From assembly GCA_016808115.1 (NCBI GenBank), contig JAEQBH010004561.1, positions 62,001-126,000 of the forward strand: DNA of 64,000 nucleotides, read 5' to 3'. The position numbers and the translations under genes are program-made. The number at the start of each line of letters is the position of its first letter. Within the stretch, counting starts at the first letter, position 1. The DNA is from Tetrastigma voinierianum (Eukaryota > Streptophyta > Magnoliopsida > Vitales > Vitaceae). Shown here piece after piece: positions 34,178-45,839 of the stretch. The notes beneath the pieces were generated by a model. That model was given only the letters and a program-made list of their open reading frames with translations, did not search any database and was not told the DNA's origin.

Positions 34178-34600
34178 ATTCTAAAACCCGCCTGAACGAA
34201 CCGTTACAATCTTTGAAGAAAATGCGTAAAAAAAAATCTCAAAGTTCTCAAGAAAGTTCGTTATTGTTCTCAGAAAACGATTATTCTCAAGCATCCATTA
34301 ATGGCGGTTTCTTCTTCAATAAGGACCTCACTTTTTCTTGTCCATGGCCGATCTTTTCCAAATCAAAGATTCTTGGAAATCAACAACATTGACCTGAGGA
34401 CTTTTGGTGGAAATCCATTAGCGAAGCCTTCAATCTACGATCGTTTATGTGATTGGGATTTTCTTATTTCTTTTTAGCGTAAAATTAGTGAATCATTGAA
34501 ACTTGAAAGGCTTTAATCCCGTTTCACCTGTTTAAAAGTTATTATTCAGGTTCTTGGGTTATTCTCATTAAAATTTTGCTTTGTTAAAATTCTATATAGA
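34178..34600 (+). repeat. Array unit M, truncated
   Basis: Leader, intact short frame (34301-34477) and the first third of the intron-like stretch, ending near TTATTCTCATTAAAATTTTG. From about 34602 the sequence belongs to an LTR fragment. Confidence 0.88.
34301..34477 (+). CDS. Short conserved array ORF, copy M (58 codons)
   Basis: Starts MAVSSSIRTSLFLVHGRSF and ends CDWDFLISF before TAG, with the core QRFLEINNIDLRTFGGNPL. Open throughout. Together with copies A, H and K it shows that the frame has stayed open in units far apart. Unidentified. Confidence 0.35.
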   Translation: MAVSSSIRTSLFLVHGRSFPNQRFLEINNIDLRTFGGNPLAKPSIYDRLCDWDFLISF

Positions 34601-34601
34601 A

Positions 34602-35756
34602 ACCTTAGAATACCCAACTAATATATGATTGTCATTTATGATGGATTAGGGGCTAATGAGGAGAAAAGCCCAAGTTGAGGTCGAGATTCCGAGGACATGA
34701 ATCGAAGGATCTACAATCTTTTGGCTCTGTTTCCTCCACTTCTCTCTCTAATTCCAAAGTGTTTGAATGATTACAAAATGATTTGAATTTCTAAAATGAT
34801 TTATAAGAAAAAGCATATTGATTTGGTTTAATTGATTTGAGACAATTAATTGTGAATGATTTGCATATGAAAAATTAAATGAGTATTGAAAAATGAATTA
34901 TTTGTATATAGATGTATATACTGTATTGTATTTTTCTATGAATGATGAACGCCCTTAATAGAATGCTAACCATTAAATTCGAGTTAAGGATATTTGCATA
35001 CCAATAAGGTCAAATTAGCAAGATCTGACTAATTTTAATGCATGATATATATCACTCGATTCGTAGCTCCAATGGATAAGATTTGTGAGAGTTCCTACGA
35101 ATTTGATTTTTAATAAATCATCAACATCAGGACCATATTGTGTTATAAAACAGCGTTTATACAGGCCTGTAGCCTACCGGGACCGTCGAGATTCCGTTAC
35201 TGCACCGAAAGCATAGGTTAAATTCTTTGCTTATGGGAAACGACAAGGAAATTTGTAAAGTGCATGATTTGTAGTTTGAATGATTTATTGTATATGAAAG
35301 TATATTCGAATGATCAATAAATCAGAATGAATGTATATGAAATGAATATATGTATTATATTGCATTGATCATTCAAAAAGGTTCAAAAGCATTGTTTAGT
35401 AAAATTGCATGATTTGTGTTAAACTGAAATGGAAGAGAGAACTGTACAGAACCACTAAGCATGAAAATGCTTAACGCGTTGTTTTTATCATCGTGTGGGT
35501 ACCGAGTGAACAGGTATGAAGACGTAGACCACAGTGAATCAAAGTCATCGTCAAAGTCACACGAAGGATAAGTAAAGCTCCGTCACATGCATGCATGAAA
35601 TTGATTTGACTCTTATTGGAAAAAAAAAAAAACATTTTGCAGATATTTTGATATTGAAAAAACTACCAGAATGTTGTGATTCTATAAAAGTGGGAATAGC
35701 AAGTGGGAAGAAATGCCATATTGAATGGAAAAATAAAGTGAGGGCCGCGTCCTTCC
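34602..35756 (+). repeat. LTR fragment of the 'TGTAACGCCC' family, 5'-truncated
   Basis: It matches the second half of the nearly complete copy at 61073-63828: GGATTAGGGG, AAGCATATTGATTT, TTCAAAAGCATTG, CCACTAAGCATGAAAATGCT and GCCATATTGAATG occur in the same order. It starts abruptly where the array ends and has no matching left half. Confidence 0.8.
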
Positions 35757-36336
35757 GTCCGAAACCCTGGCCGTCGCGCCGAGTTGGCGCACCATCATAG
35801 AAGAAAGAAGTTAGTTACTTATCCTCGCCACACCCGCCAAGCGTGAGGATAGTTTCGGCAGCGACATGGCCTCGCACGTGGCTACGCGGTCACATTCGAA
35901 GAGCTCCTACTGCACGGAGCGCAGCTTCAACAATCTGCAGTGGGAGTGTCCACAAGGGCTGAAAGGTCGTCAAAATCTAGCTTGAAAGCGCATGAGCTGT
36001 TCTTTAACGATGCCGGGCCCCTAAGAGGCTTTACGACAATTGTAATACGACTAGAGTAAGGCACAATCGTTGGACGGGTCGCCGAAATTTACCACTCGGA
36101 GAAACCCTGACCCTAATATTCCCAAACTCTTATATGGCTCTGATACCATGTTGAGAGAAAAAGAATTCTTTATTCTCATTAATTTACAAAGGAGGAAACA
36201 TACATATTTATACTCTAATGTTAGGGTAAAAAGGAAACAAAGTTTGAATCCAATTAGGAGACTAAAGAGAGAAGGAAAAGAATTCTAAATCGATTAGGAG
36301 ACTAAACCTTAACAGAGTCCTAGAGTCAATAAACAA
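35757..36336 (-). mobile_element. Ty1/copia leader, primer binding site and LTR end (minus strand)
   Basis: On the minus strand, CTCTCAACA (an LTR end) is followed at 36148-36137 by TGGTATCAGAGC, the initiator-Met primer site. The leader then runs leftwards to about 35760 in a GC-richer stretch. The LTR part lies at 36149 to about 36320. No gag is recognisable. Confidence 0.6.
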
Positions 36337-36705
36337 GCTTCCACTCCTTTTGAGTTAATTCATACCGATTTTTGGGATCCTTGTCCAGTTATGTCCCCCA
36401 CTGGTTTTAAATATTTTGTTACTTTTGGTGATGATTTATGTTGTGTGATTTGGCTTTATTTAATGAAAAGTCGTTCTGAGTTATTTTTTCATTTTACTGC
36501 CTTTTGTGCTGAAATTAAAACCTAATTTCGTGTACCTGTTCAAATTTTAAGGAGTGATAATGCCAAAGAATATTTATCTAAACCTTTTCAATCTTTCATG
36601 TTACAACACGAGATTCTCCATCAAAACTCTTATGTGGATACACCCTCTCAGAATAGGGTAGTTGAGAAAAAAAAAATAGACATCTTCTCGAGATTGCACT
36701 GCCCC
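36337..36705 (+). pseudogene. Ty1/copia integrase core fragment (plus strand)
   Basis: Reads HTDFWDPCPVMSPTGFKYF, then LYLMKSRSELFFHF, ILRSDNAKEYLS and VDTPSQNRVVEKKK: the DDE core of copia integrase with the first Asp, second Asp and Glu regions. The codon for the Gln in IKTQF is a stop (TAA). It points opposite to the neighbouring primer site, so at least one rearrangement separates the two pieces. It is cut at 36705 by an LTR. Confidence 0.8.
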
Positions 36706-36707
36706 AT

Positions 36708-38981
36708 TGTATCGCCTTGAAAATACCCTAATGCTTTATAACATGTCTGTGGTAAAATAAATGAATTGTATTTTTCGGCTTTTAATTGCTAAAACGAAAA
36801 ATGATAAAAACTCGAAAATTATACAAGAGTCGGATAAATTTGGTAAAAATGTCAAATGAGAAATCTAAGGGTTATAAATGAGAAGTGTAAATGCCAAAAT
36901 GAAAATGTGATAAAGTGTATTGAAAATGAAGTCTTAAAAATGCAAAAATGAGAAAAGAGGAATTTGTGGGCTAGCCAAACAAGGCTTAGTGTACTTATCC
37001 AAAAAAAAAAACAAGGCTTAGTGCAGGATTTTGATTAAAGACCAAATATTGGTCTTTGAGAGGCATTTTGCACATTTGGCAAAAGAAGGGGAGAGAAAAA
37101 GCTAGGGAAAATCCAGTTTTGAGAGAAAAGGGAGATGAGTGGGTGATTTTGCTCCATGAAATCAAGGATTAAGGTGATCAAGAGGAAGAAGGAAGATTGG
37201 TGTTGAAGAATCAAAGATTTAAAGGTAAGAAATAAAATCCTAACTTTCCTTAATGTTGTGTCTGGGGCCTAGAAGAACCCAAGTTGGTATAAAAACACGC
37301 TTACTCGCTGGTTTCACTGGGTTGCCTACTGTTATATGACTGTTCGATCGCGCTGAGAAATTTTTGTGTTAAAGGAAATGCGTCTTAGGGAGATGTTATC
37401 AAATTTTCCAAACCTGTTTGTTTTGGATATAACTTAGCCATCACCCATTGAAATTAAGTGATTCAAATTTATGGGTAAACTGGACTTCTAGGAGAGAAAA
37501 TCTCCCTTAAATAAGTGTATCCAAATTTCTGCACCCATTAGACCCAAATTCACAAAGTGAGACCTATTTTTCAGCCACTCTCGTTAAATTCTGGCGCTAC
37601 TCGTGTTTCGTAATAGTTTTGGTATTTAGGCCATAAGTTTAGTTTCACTCATTCAAATTGAGTGATTCAATATTATGGGTAAAATCTTGACTGAGAGAAA
37701 CAATCTCCTTGAAATACATGTATCCACTGATCCATTAACTAAAATCTACCAAAGAGGTCATATTTCTGGTCATTTGTCTAAATTCTCGATACGCTTTGGT
37801 GTTTCATAATAGTTTTGGTATTTAGGCCATAAGTTGAGTTTCACCCATCCAAATTGAGTGATTCAAATTTTTAGGTAAACTAGACTTCTAGGAGAACAAA
37901 TTTTCCTGAAATAATTGTATCCAAATTTGGACCCCATTGCACTCCAGAAATCGGTCTAGCAGCCTTGTTTTCGGGGCAAATTCGGCTATGTGTTGAAACA
38001 GAATAGTCCTAGAAGTCACACATATTTGAGTTTCGTTCGAATTGGATACGATTCTACCTCAACAAAATAGATTTATAGAGGAATAATGGACTTGAAGGAA
38101 GGATAAAATATGGCTCTGATTACTTTCTTTTAAAATTTTTACAAGTGAAGGTGTGTTGGGTAGAAAACAACCCTAACTAGAAACCTGGGCAATAACTATT
38201 ATTGTTTCTTCAATTGTGGTGGATTAGGGTTGGCGACAAGGAAAACCCGAATTGAAACCGAGATTTCGAGGATTGGAATCAAAGTGCAACAAGTTTTTGG
38301 GTTTGTTCTCTACTATCTTCTTTACTCCCAGTGTTTGGAATGATTACCAAAATGATTTGAATTAATGTAAATGATTTATAAGAAAAAGCATATTGATTTG
38401 TTTTAATTGACGGAGGCAAATTGATCGCGGAAATGATTTACATAAGTGAAAAATTGCATGAGTATTGAAAATGAATTGTCTGTATAAATGTACATACTGT
38501 ATCGTATTTTTGCTATTAATGATTCGAACGCCTTAATAAATGTTAATCAAGAATTCGAAGTTAAAGATAGATTGCTACTCAACAAGGGTCAAATTAGCAG
38601 TACTGGGAACGAACGTAATGATGTGTCACCCGATCCGCAAATAAAGGAGATGCAGCATTCCGTGAGGTTCACAAATTGATTTTCAATAACTAGCTGTTGA
38701 ATTTCAGGATCCGCATCGTGTTATAAAACAAAATATTTTTTTATACCGCCCGTAGCCCAACCGCGATCGCATCGGGACCTGCTATCCTCGCATACCAAAG
38801 CATAAAGCAATCTAGTTTAAGGCAAATGATAAGAATATTTGCGAAATGCATGATTTGTGTTTTGAATGATTTATGACATAGGAAAGTTCATATTTGGAAT
38901 GATCAATGAATCGTAAATGAATGTATATGAAATAAATATATGTATTGTATTTGCATTGATCATTAAAAAAGATTCAAAAGT
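36708..38981 (+). repeat. LTR of the 'TGTAACGCCC' family, 3'-truncated
   Basis: Starts TGTATCGCCTTGAAAATACC, parallel to TGTAACGCCCTGAAAATACC at 61073. It contains three internal repeats near 37425-37990 and follows the 61-63 kb copy to GATTCAAAAG at 38980. Confidence 0.85.
37425..37990 (+). repeat. Three ~190-bp internal repeats in the LTR
   Basis: Each copy has a TTGAGTGATTCAAAT-like text, then CTAGACTTCTAGGAGA, then AATAAGTGTATCCAAAT. The same three-fold arrangement is present at about 61770-62340 in the related LTR. Confidence 0.75.
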
Positions 38982-40479
38982 TGTTAGTGATATGCTCTAG
39001 CCCAGTGGCATATACATTGTCATTATATGTTTATATACATGAGGCATTTATCAATTTATCTTGTTATTTAAATTGTGGTTTAACTTGATAAAATCATATC
39101 CTTCGAATAGCTGGTTCGCTTACACCTACCAAGGCGTGACTTGATAGTAAAACCTAAGGCATAAGAACACTATTCTAAATAATCATAGTCATCACACGCT
39201 GGGAATAATAATGAAGTAAGACTATTATGTTTTCTCGAGAAAGACCAATGCGGCCGGGTCATGAACATAAGATGTTACCGTAACATAAATACATGTTAAG
39301 TTCATGTTATCGATTCGACCGCTATGAGAAATATACGGATTATGTCATCAGAATTTATTGAGCAGGAGCTTGAGTCATTCGACCAATTCACCATGGATTC
39401 CTACATGAGAACCGTTCCCCGACGTAACCTGGGTCGGACGCTCTTTGAATATCAGATGGTACAGCTATGGTCGGGCATGCAAATCATGTGATAATGGCTT
39501 ACAGTGAAAGAATTTGTCCCGCTCTTAATGAGTGAGATGTCTATTAGCCTCTTGATATGAGACTGAGAAATGCATGGTCGTGCTCAAATGAGATTGATAG
39601 AGTTATCAGCTATCATTTGTCAGCCAGTCTACTTGAGAATCAAGAAACGATTAAGTTGTATAGCATGACTCACCGATGCTTTGTGCTTAATCGAGACATC
39701 GTGTGAGAAAGGACTAATATCATACTATGGTAAGGTTTTTCGAGTCATTGAATTCACTTGATTTGGGTAGTATAATGTCTTGCTAGAGACCAATTATAAC
39801 TCGTGGGCTTAGAATATGATTCGGGGCCCGTCGGCTACCAACGGAAAGAACCTATAGGGTCACATGGCATTTCGAGCGAGTACTGGATGTTAGAAAGGTT
39901 TCTTAGCCCATGATTGCCTGCCCCAAGCCCAAGCCTGCTTCTATTAATAGTTAATGGAATTTGGTTTAAATTGCTTTTAATAAAAGAGCTGGGAGGCTTG
40001 ATATAAATAATACGGTTTATCATCTAAAAGTAGGTTGTTCTTTTAAAGTGGGTGTTTTTTTAGAGAGAACACTTTTTTGAGTTTTGGAATACTATGTGTC
40101 TTGGTTTGTGGGACAAAGACCTATCATAAGGTGCTAGCACATCCATCCCATCCATTAGCCGTCGTGTGATACCTTGTAGGGCGTTTTCACACTACATCGC
40201 CTTGGCTCGTTGCTTGTCGATAGTTTTAAGGAGTTTTTGTTTGCAGCCAACGTGTGTGTGATCAAGAAAAATCGCACTAGTCGAAAAGGATTCGCCTACA
40301 AGAGGTAAGATCCGGATTTCCTTGGATTCATTGTTTAGTTTCATCAAACCGCTTGGATCCCTGATGCACCAACTAAATTTTATCGCCGCGCTTTTCTTAT
40401 CGTCGATTTCAACAAAGGGTATCGTGAGTGCTACTCATTGCTTCGTGAAATCGATTTTATATGTGATATAACGTCATCA
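38982..40479 (+). mobile_element. Unclassified LTR-like block
   Basis: Starts TGTTAGTGATATGCTC and ends ATAACGTCATCA, so it could be an LTR, but the flanks (AAAGT and AAATG) do not match as a target duplication. No coding domain is visible; the two longest frames are meaningless. The LTR sequence on its left extends about 500 bp beyond the point where the LTR sequence on its right begins, so this is not a simple insertion. Confidence 0.4.
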
Positions 40480-41074
40480 AAATGTATTATTTAGGTATAA
40501 ATGTATATACAATATTGTAAATTACTATGATTGAGTTTTAATGCCCTTAATAGAATGTTATCTCTCATATTTGAGTTAAGGATAGTGGCATACTGTGAAC
40601 TAAATGAAATATATGAGATATCAATCCATAAATAATGACAGATTTCCAGAGTGTACACACAATGATTTTTAAATAATCAGTTAGCAATCTAGCGGGACCG
40701 TACTGTGTTATAAAATGTTTTTATATCGGTCTACAGCCTAGCGATAACAAGGCTTGATTTCACCTTGGTACCGAAAAGAAATGGTTAAATCTGCTAAGGG
40801 AAAAATTATAAGTAAATATGTGAATGCATGATTTGAGTTTTGAATGAATATTTAATATGAAATCAGATACTTTGGAAGTGATAAAATGATTTGTAAATGA
40901 AAGTATGTGAAATAAGCACATATATAATGTATATCGCATGGACTATTGAAATTATGCCAAAACATCGTTTCGTAGCAAAGATATTTCCAGGTTAAATTGA
41001 AATGAAAGAGAATCAAGATGTAACCACTAAGCATGAAAATGCTTAGCGCGTTGTTTTTATCATTGTGCAGGTAT
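40480..41074 (+). repeat. LTR fragment of the 'TGTAACGCCC' family, left part of a copy split by the Athila element
   Basis: Matches 62770-63400 of the full copy (AATGCCCTTAATAGAATGTT, AAAATGCTTAGCGCGTTG). It breaks at GCAGGTAT where the Athila LTR begins; the continuation GTATCGAGTGACTAGG is at 53294, and the LTR end GGGGCGTGACA is at 53705. Confidence 0.8.
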
Positions 41075-42431
41075 TGATTCCCACATAAGCGTGTAGCTAG
41101 GTAGCTCCGAACCAACAAAATTTATGAACTTATACCTTCTACTACTGTAGCCTAGCTAATGCGCTAAAGATAGTGCGGTGCTCTGGTGGCCTAACTTAGT
41201 GGGATGGATTTCTTTGCACAAAATGATTTACAAGGAGTCAAAATGGTGAATTTGCTGAGCTCAAATGGTGAATTTGTTGATTTTAAGGTTTTAAAACAAG
41301 GGGATTGATGGTTAGAAAACTAAAATAGAATGGAAATAAATAAAGAACTCCGCTCTCACACTGGGTTAGAGGTTCAGTAAGGACCGAGAGGTCCTCGGTC
41401 TCATTCCTTCATGCTGGGGGAGGATGACCTATAGTCATTTCCGAACCGGATCTTGGTTTGGCTATCAAACTGAACCCTAATAGTTTTTTCTTTCGAGATG
41501 TACAACATTTATCGGGTCATTAACATTACGCAAAACCGATCCTTGACCTACCCTACAACGACAAATAAATGGCAACTAAGCGAGCCTCAGTGGGTCTAGC
41601 AATAAGTATCCACTGAACCCTAAAAGATTTCCAAGTACTAGTCAATTAGGATACATCAAAAGGATTTAAACCTATAGTGAAATATAGAAACAAAAATGAC
41701 AATAAAAGCTTGCGTTGAGAATAAGAGGACCAATAGTTTACCTTAAAACTTTAGGCCTAGCAGCCTCCTTCGCGATGAGGGTGGGAAGGTATTTGACCCA
41801 ACCATTCCTTGAATCGTCATCCTCAAGGAGCAGCCAGCGAAAGTGAAGGAAACGGGGAGAAAATGAGAGAAAGAAGCAAAGCTGGAAGTTTAAAAGCTTT
41901 TTCGTGCTCCACTTTATTACATCAAAGTTGTTCTCAGATGTGTCTTGAGACCGAGGCTTTCATATACGCCTTAGAACAAGGAAATTACAAAAATATATGA
42001 AGTACCACAAATACATGTAGAGGGTAGTTTAGAAAAGTCACAAAAAGCCGGGTCAAAGTGGGGTCAAATCGACACAAGAGCAAGTTAGAAAATTCACAAC
42101 CTCGTGAAAATTACGTGTTGCAGCCTTACTGTGTGCCACGTAAATTTTCGCAACCTTGCAAAATTTCTGTAGTGTTCCACCACCGCCCATTTTCCTTCTC
42201 GACTTTTGACATGCGCTCCGAGCACCGGCTTGGATTCTTCGTGTTTGAGTTGCCTTGAAGATTTTAGCCTAATTTAGCTCGCAAGTTTACAAGAATAGCC
42301 ACAAAATGCGATTAGTAGTAAAGCCGGGACCTTAATGTACCAATTAGGTTATTTAAGTTGATTAGTACACAAAAGGTGCCTTCAAAACCCACATATAAAA
42401 CGTGGTTCAAGACATTGTTACCAATCACTCA
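41075..42431 (-). repeat. 3' LTR of the Athila-like element
   Basis: Plus-strand text runs from TGATTCCCACATAAGCGTGT to CCAATCACTCA. It pairs with 51928-53292 along its length (GTGTAGCTAGG, CGACAAATAAATGGCAAC, GACCTTAATGTACCAA). Confidence 0.85.
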
Positions 42432-43699
42432 ACCACACAGCAGCAGCCTTTAGCAAGGACCCAGTGAAAGATAAAAGCGCGCACAGTTATGATCACAAAA
42501 ATTGGCATTTCAAAAAGAGTGTAAATGAGTAATGCCTAACCCTCATTATGAAACACCAACACCCTGCCCAATAACTATCTTTCAAGAGAACGAATACGCC
42601 ATACGTAATCAAGTTTGAAGAGTATCCAACTTACAAGAATCAACTTGAAACTTCCACCAAGATCTATGTTTATATGATCAAGCCAACAATGAACTCGCAA
42701 ACTTCACTCTCCCCCCAACCGCACGCCTCTACCTAAAGACACTAACCAACCTAAATAGATCGTGACCTCACTCTTATTCCACAACTCTCAGGCAGAAGTG
42801 CAATGCCGGTGAATCGACCTCACCAAAAGTCTATGTAACTGGGATCTATTGATGACTCCCCAAACTCAATTATGAATAGGGCACCAAGTCATAAGGATCT
42901 TTTGACCACTAACTCGTGTTTCAATTCTAATTTAATGATTTCTTTACTCCCCTAGCACCTACAACCATAAACCTCACCCATCCACCCATGTAAGCGAAAG
43001 CACAAAGTTTGCGGATCAAACTCGCTGGCTTAGGCACTGTGCTTTAAAGACTTTTTCCATATACCCCTGACCGTGTCAGTTCAAGGCAAAGTGTCGTACT
43101 TTCTTCTTTTTCTTTTTCTTTTCTTTTTCTTTTTCTTTTTGTTTTTTTCTCTTCTTTTTATTTTGGAAGACACATTGGCCTTCTTTTAATGGGGTTCCTT
43201 AACCTATTAAAGGTAGTCAATGAAACTAGGGTAGGTTTTGCAAAGTTTAGGAGGTTTAGGCAAGCCAGCCTATCGAGGCACCCGACGCACAAGGTAATGG
43301 TTAGCTAAAGGTGGAAGAAGAAGGCTTAAACCATGAGACTTCAATCGATCACCTACTTGACCATGCATGGAACTAATCTAACATCAATAGCATTAAGGCA
43401 GCCACTTTTCCACCCTATGTAATAGCAAACCACAAAAAAAAAAAGTATACTTTAATTGGGAAAAAAAAAAAAAGAGTTGTATGGTATGTATAAGAATATA
43501 ATACTATGTTTTCGCCTTACAAAACAAACAAACAATTTCACAATGGAACAAACAAACAGCCACTAAACATAAATTACTTTTCAAAATGACAAGAAAATCA
43601 AAAGTGTAAAAGTCACTTCCTTCGCTAATCCTCCCCAACCACAATGTCACATTGTCCCCAATGGGCTCGATTGGAAAGTTAGAGAAGGAAGTGCTACCT
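42432..43699. other. Non-coding part of the Athila-like element
   Basis: No domain is visible. A pyrimidine-rich (CTTTTT)n tract lies at about 43099-43165, a purine tract in the element's own sense and possibly part of its polypurine region. A-runs occur near 43433 and 43461. Confidence 0.5.
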
Positions 43700-45430
43700 C
43701 TCAATGCGGTCGGTAAGTCATCCTCATCCCGAAATGGGCGAGGTGCCGATGGTGTACTGGGAGGGCGAGAGCCACGCTGCTACTGGGGCAAGTCCAAAGA
43801 GGTCGTAGGGCCGACCTGGGCAAGGTGCCGGCTTTACTCTGAGGAGGAATTGAAGAGGCCCGTAGGTACCAATGGGGAAATCGAGGTAGGCCCGTGTGAC
43901 TCAATTCGCATGAGGATGGCTCACTTGATATGGTAGCCTGCGTCATCTCCTCTCGCCTGGGTCGTACGGCGTCGCAAATGATGCAGACGTGGCAGAGAAT
44001 GTGCGAACTACATCCATGAGGACCAAGAAATCCCGAGTGAATATAGAAATATATCATGACGGTAGTGTTGTGGAGGTGCTCGGTCCAAAGAACATCTCGG
44101 CAAGAGCCGCGGGTACCGGGGTCGAGGGCTCCCAGAGGTGTAGAGGAAGAGCCGTGGGTGCAATCGAGCAAAGGTCGAGTCGAACTAAGGATGCCGGAAC
44201 CCGAGGCTCCTCGCATGCATTGCTGGAGGTGGTCGCTCAAGGAAGCTGTCGCCATCGGTTGTCCTCGCTAGCCCGAGGGTGGGAGGTGAAAAGAGCAGGT
44301 TTGGGGTTCGCCAACGGCCAACTATAAGGACGACCTTACAATCTCGACTATGCTCTATCCTGGGCTCAACAGGAAATATGCTCTAATACCGACATGTCTC
44401 GGAATAGGAGGGAGGGATTCCTCAGCCTCCGGTTAGTTCCCGCACGAACCTGTCCTCGGCGGAATAAGGATGTCATGATGAGCCGGGTCAAGGAATGTAA
44501 AACCTCCGTAATGGTTTTCTTCTGCATTTACACTAGAGCGAGGAATATTAGGACCGCTGTGATGGGTCATGAGGAACATACTGAGTGGCAAATTCTCTCG
44601 AACAAAATAGTCCGGACCGTTATGTTCGATAGATCGAACCATCTTCCTAGACGAGGGATGAGGCCACTACCTATAATCGCTGAAAGCGTTGGTGAACTAC
44701 CCGCATTGAACACGCTCGCTATATTTCGCGTGGCCCAGTATCCCCGGTCGGCCATCGATATGAAATGAATATTGATTGAGCTCTTGCTTGGAGGTCATTG
44801 TGTGGTAGAACTCTATGACCACCCGAGGGTAGAAAAATCGACGTGGGGTCATAAATGGCTCTAAGGAGTACCTCTGCACTAATTGCATTGAATCTCACAA
44901 CTCTGGATCTTCGGCAAAGGCCAGGAGATCATAATAAATCTCGTTGTGCAAATCCCTCTCACTACAATTAGCATTTCCTGGAATAGGGCTACAGTGGAAG
45001 TAGGGTCGCCTGATGATCGAAGAAAGGGACAGAGCCGAAGGGAGATCTCTAGCAGGGCCCTGATTAGGTGGTGAATGGCGCTCGTCCGGAACTGAGGACT
45101 CTTCCCTAGCCGCAGGTTCGAGCCCTTTGAAGGTGGGACCCTCCGTTGCCTCCAGATGTGGGAGAGAGAGCTGAACAAGGCCAACCCCGGGTATGGTACC
45201 AAGAGGGGCTCAAGAAGAAGAATGCAGGCATGGGATGCACAGGGTTCCCACAGGACCTGACATAGATCGGTCAAGGGAATACAGGTGAGGGCACAACGGG
45301 CCACACGGTGGCGCAGCAGTGGAAGCGCAAAGAACGGTATGCCAGGCCGCATTGACCCGCGAAGAAGGGGAGGGAGAGGAGCGGCACACCCGAGGTTTGA
45401 AGCTGTGTCCTCCGTGCATCTTCACCATGG
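43700..45430 (-). pseudogene. Third ORF of the Athila-like element (plant-transposon-protein type)
   Basis: The GC-rich stretch reads best on the minus strand. The likely start at 45428 gives MVKMHGGHSFKPRV, like the Thr/Arg-Gly-Gly starts of Athila third ORFs. Near 44880-44700 the text LVQRYSLEPFMTPRRFFYP, then VIEFYHTM, QYSFHIDG and GILG follows the pattern of the putative plant transposon protein domain. Several frameshifts separate the pieces. The function of this ORF in the family is unknown; an env-like role has been proposed for some members. Confidence 0.55.
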
Positions 45431-45839
45431 CCGGCTAGAAGAGAGGGAGAGAGAGAGAGGACGGGATGGTTGAGTGAAATGAAAGAGTGGTTAAATAGTG
45501 TGGTTGTGGAAGGTGAAAGGTTAAACTCATTTAATATCCATAAATGGGTGGTTAGTGGTTAGCTCAAAATCCGAAAATTAATGGGGTGCAAAACTAAAGG
45601 TCACAGTGAGAAGAGGCAAGAAGATGAATGGGCCACAGAAATTGAACTTATGAAAAAATTCTAAGACAGACCAAATACTTCCTCGCTCCTCGCACTCCTA
45701 AATAGAGAACACCAAAAATTATAAGAATACATAAATGAAAGTGAGAAAAATTACAAGGAATGAAAAGCTAAAATTAGGGAAATTAAGAAAAATCACAAAA
45801 AAAACTTAAAATGGAACAATCAAAATTCTAACAAAAATT

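Larger units (their letters stand above)
5885..34600 (+). repeat. Tandem array of ~1.03-kb lectin-kinase-tailed units, with two large insertions
   Basis: The unit order is: TATA-like box, leader, a short ATG frame, an intron-like AT-rich stretch, a CATCTTCATCTT-rich segment, a segment encoding GGVPPHQNEKENGKD-like text, and a tail encoding VVAIHNKGTFWKKKMSVSNG and GKTMVKVPKYDASSGI. The tail is clearly LecRLK sequence. ATG positions are 6008, 7040, 20533, 24669, 25702, 26735, 27770, 28793, 29831, 30880, 31902, 32936 and 34301. Spacing in the uninterrupted part is 1022-1049 bp except for one enlarged unit. Without the insertions the array is about 13.5 kb. It ends abruptly near 34600 against an LTR fragment. 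Confidence 0.92.

Noticed and set aside
5885..34600. Reading the regular repeats as a CRISPR-like or rDNA array
   Set aside because: Units are about 1 kb, repeat along their whole length, include plant receptor-kinase codons, and have no spacer structure or rRNA similarity.
38977..40484. AAAGT and AAATG as a target duplication for the unclassified block
   Set aside because: They match at only three of five positions, and the flanking LTR sequence overlaps instead of joining.
43652..44768. Plus-strand open frames across the GC-rich part of the Athila-like element
   Set aside because: The minus strand carries the family-like start and the FYP and FHIDG wording. The plus-strand frames are shadows favoured by high GC.
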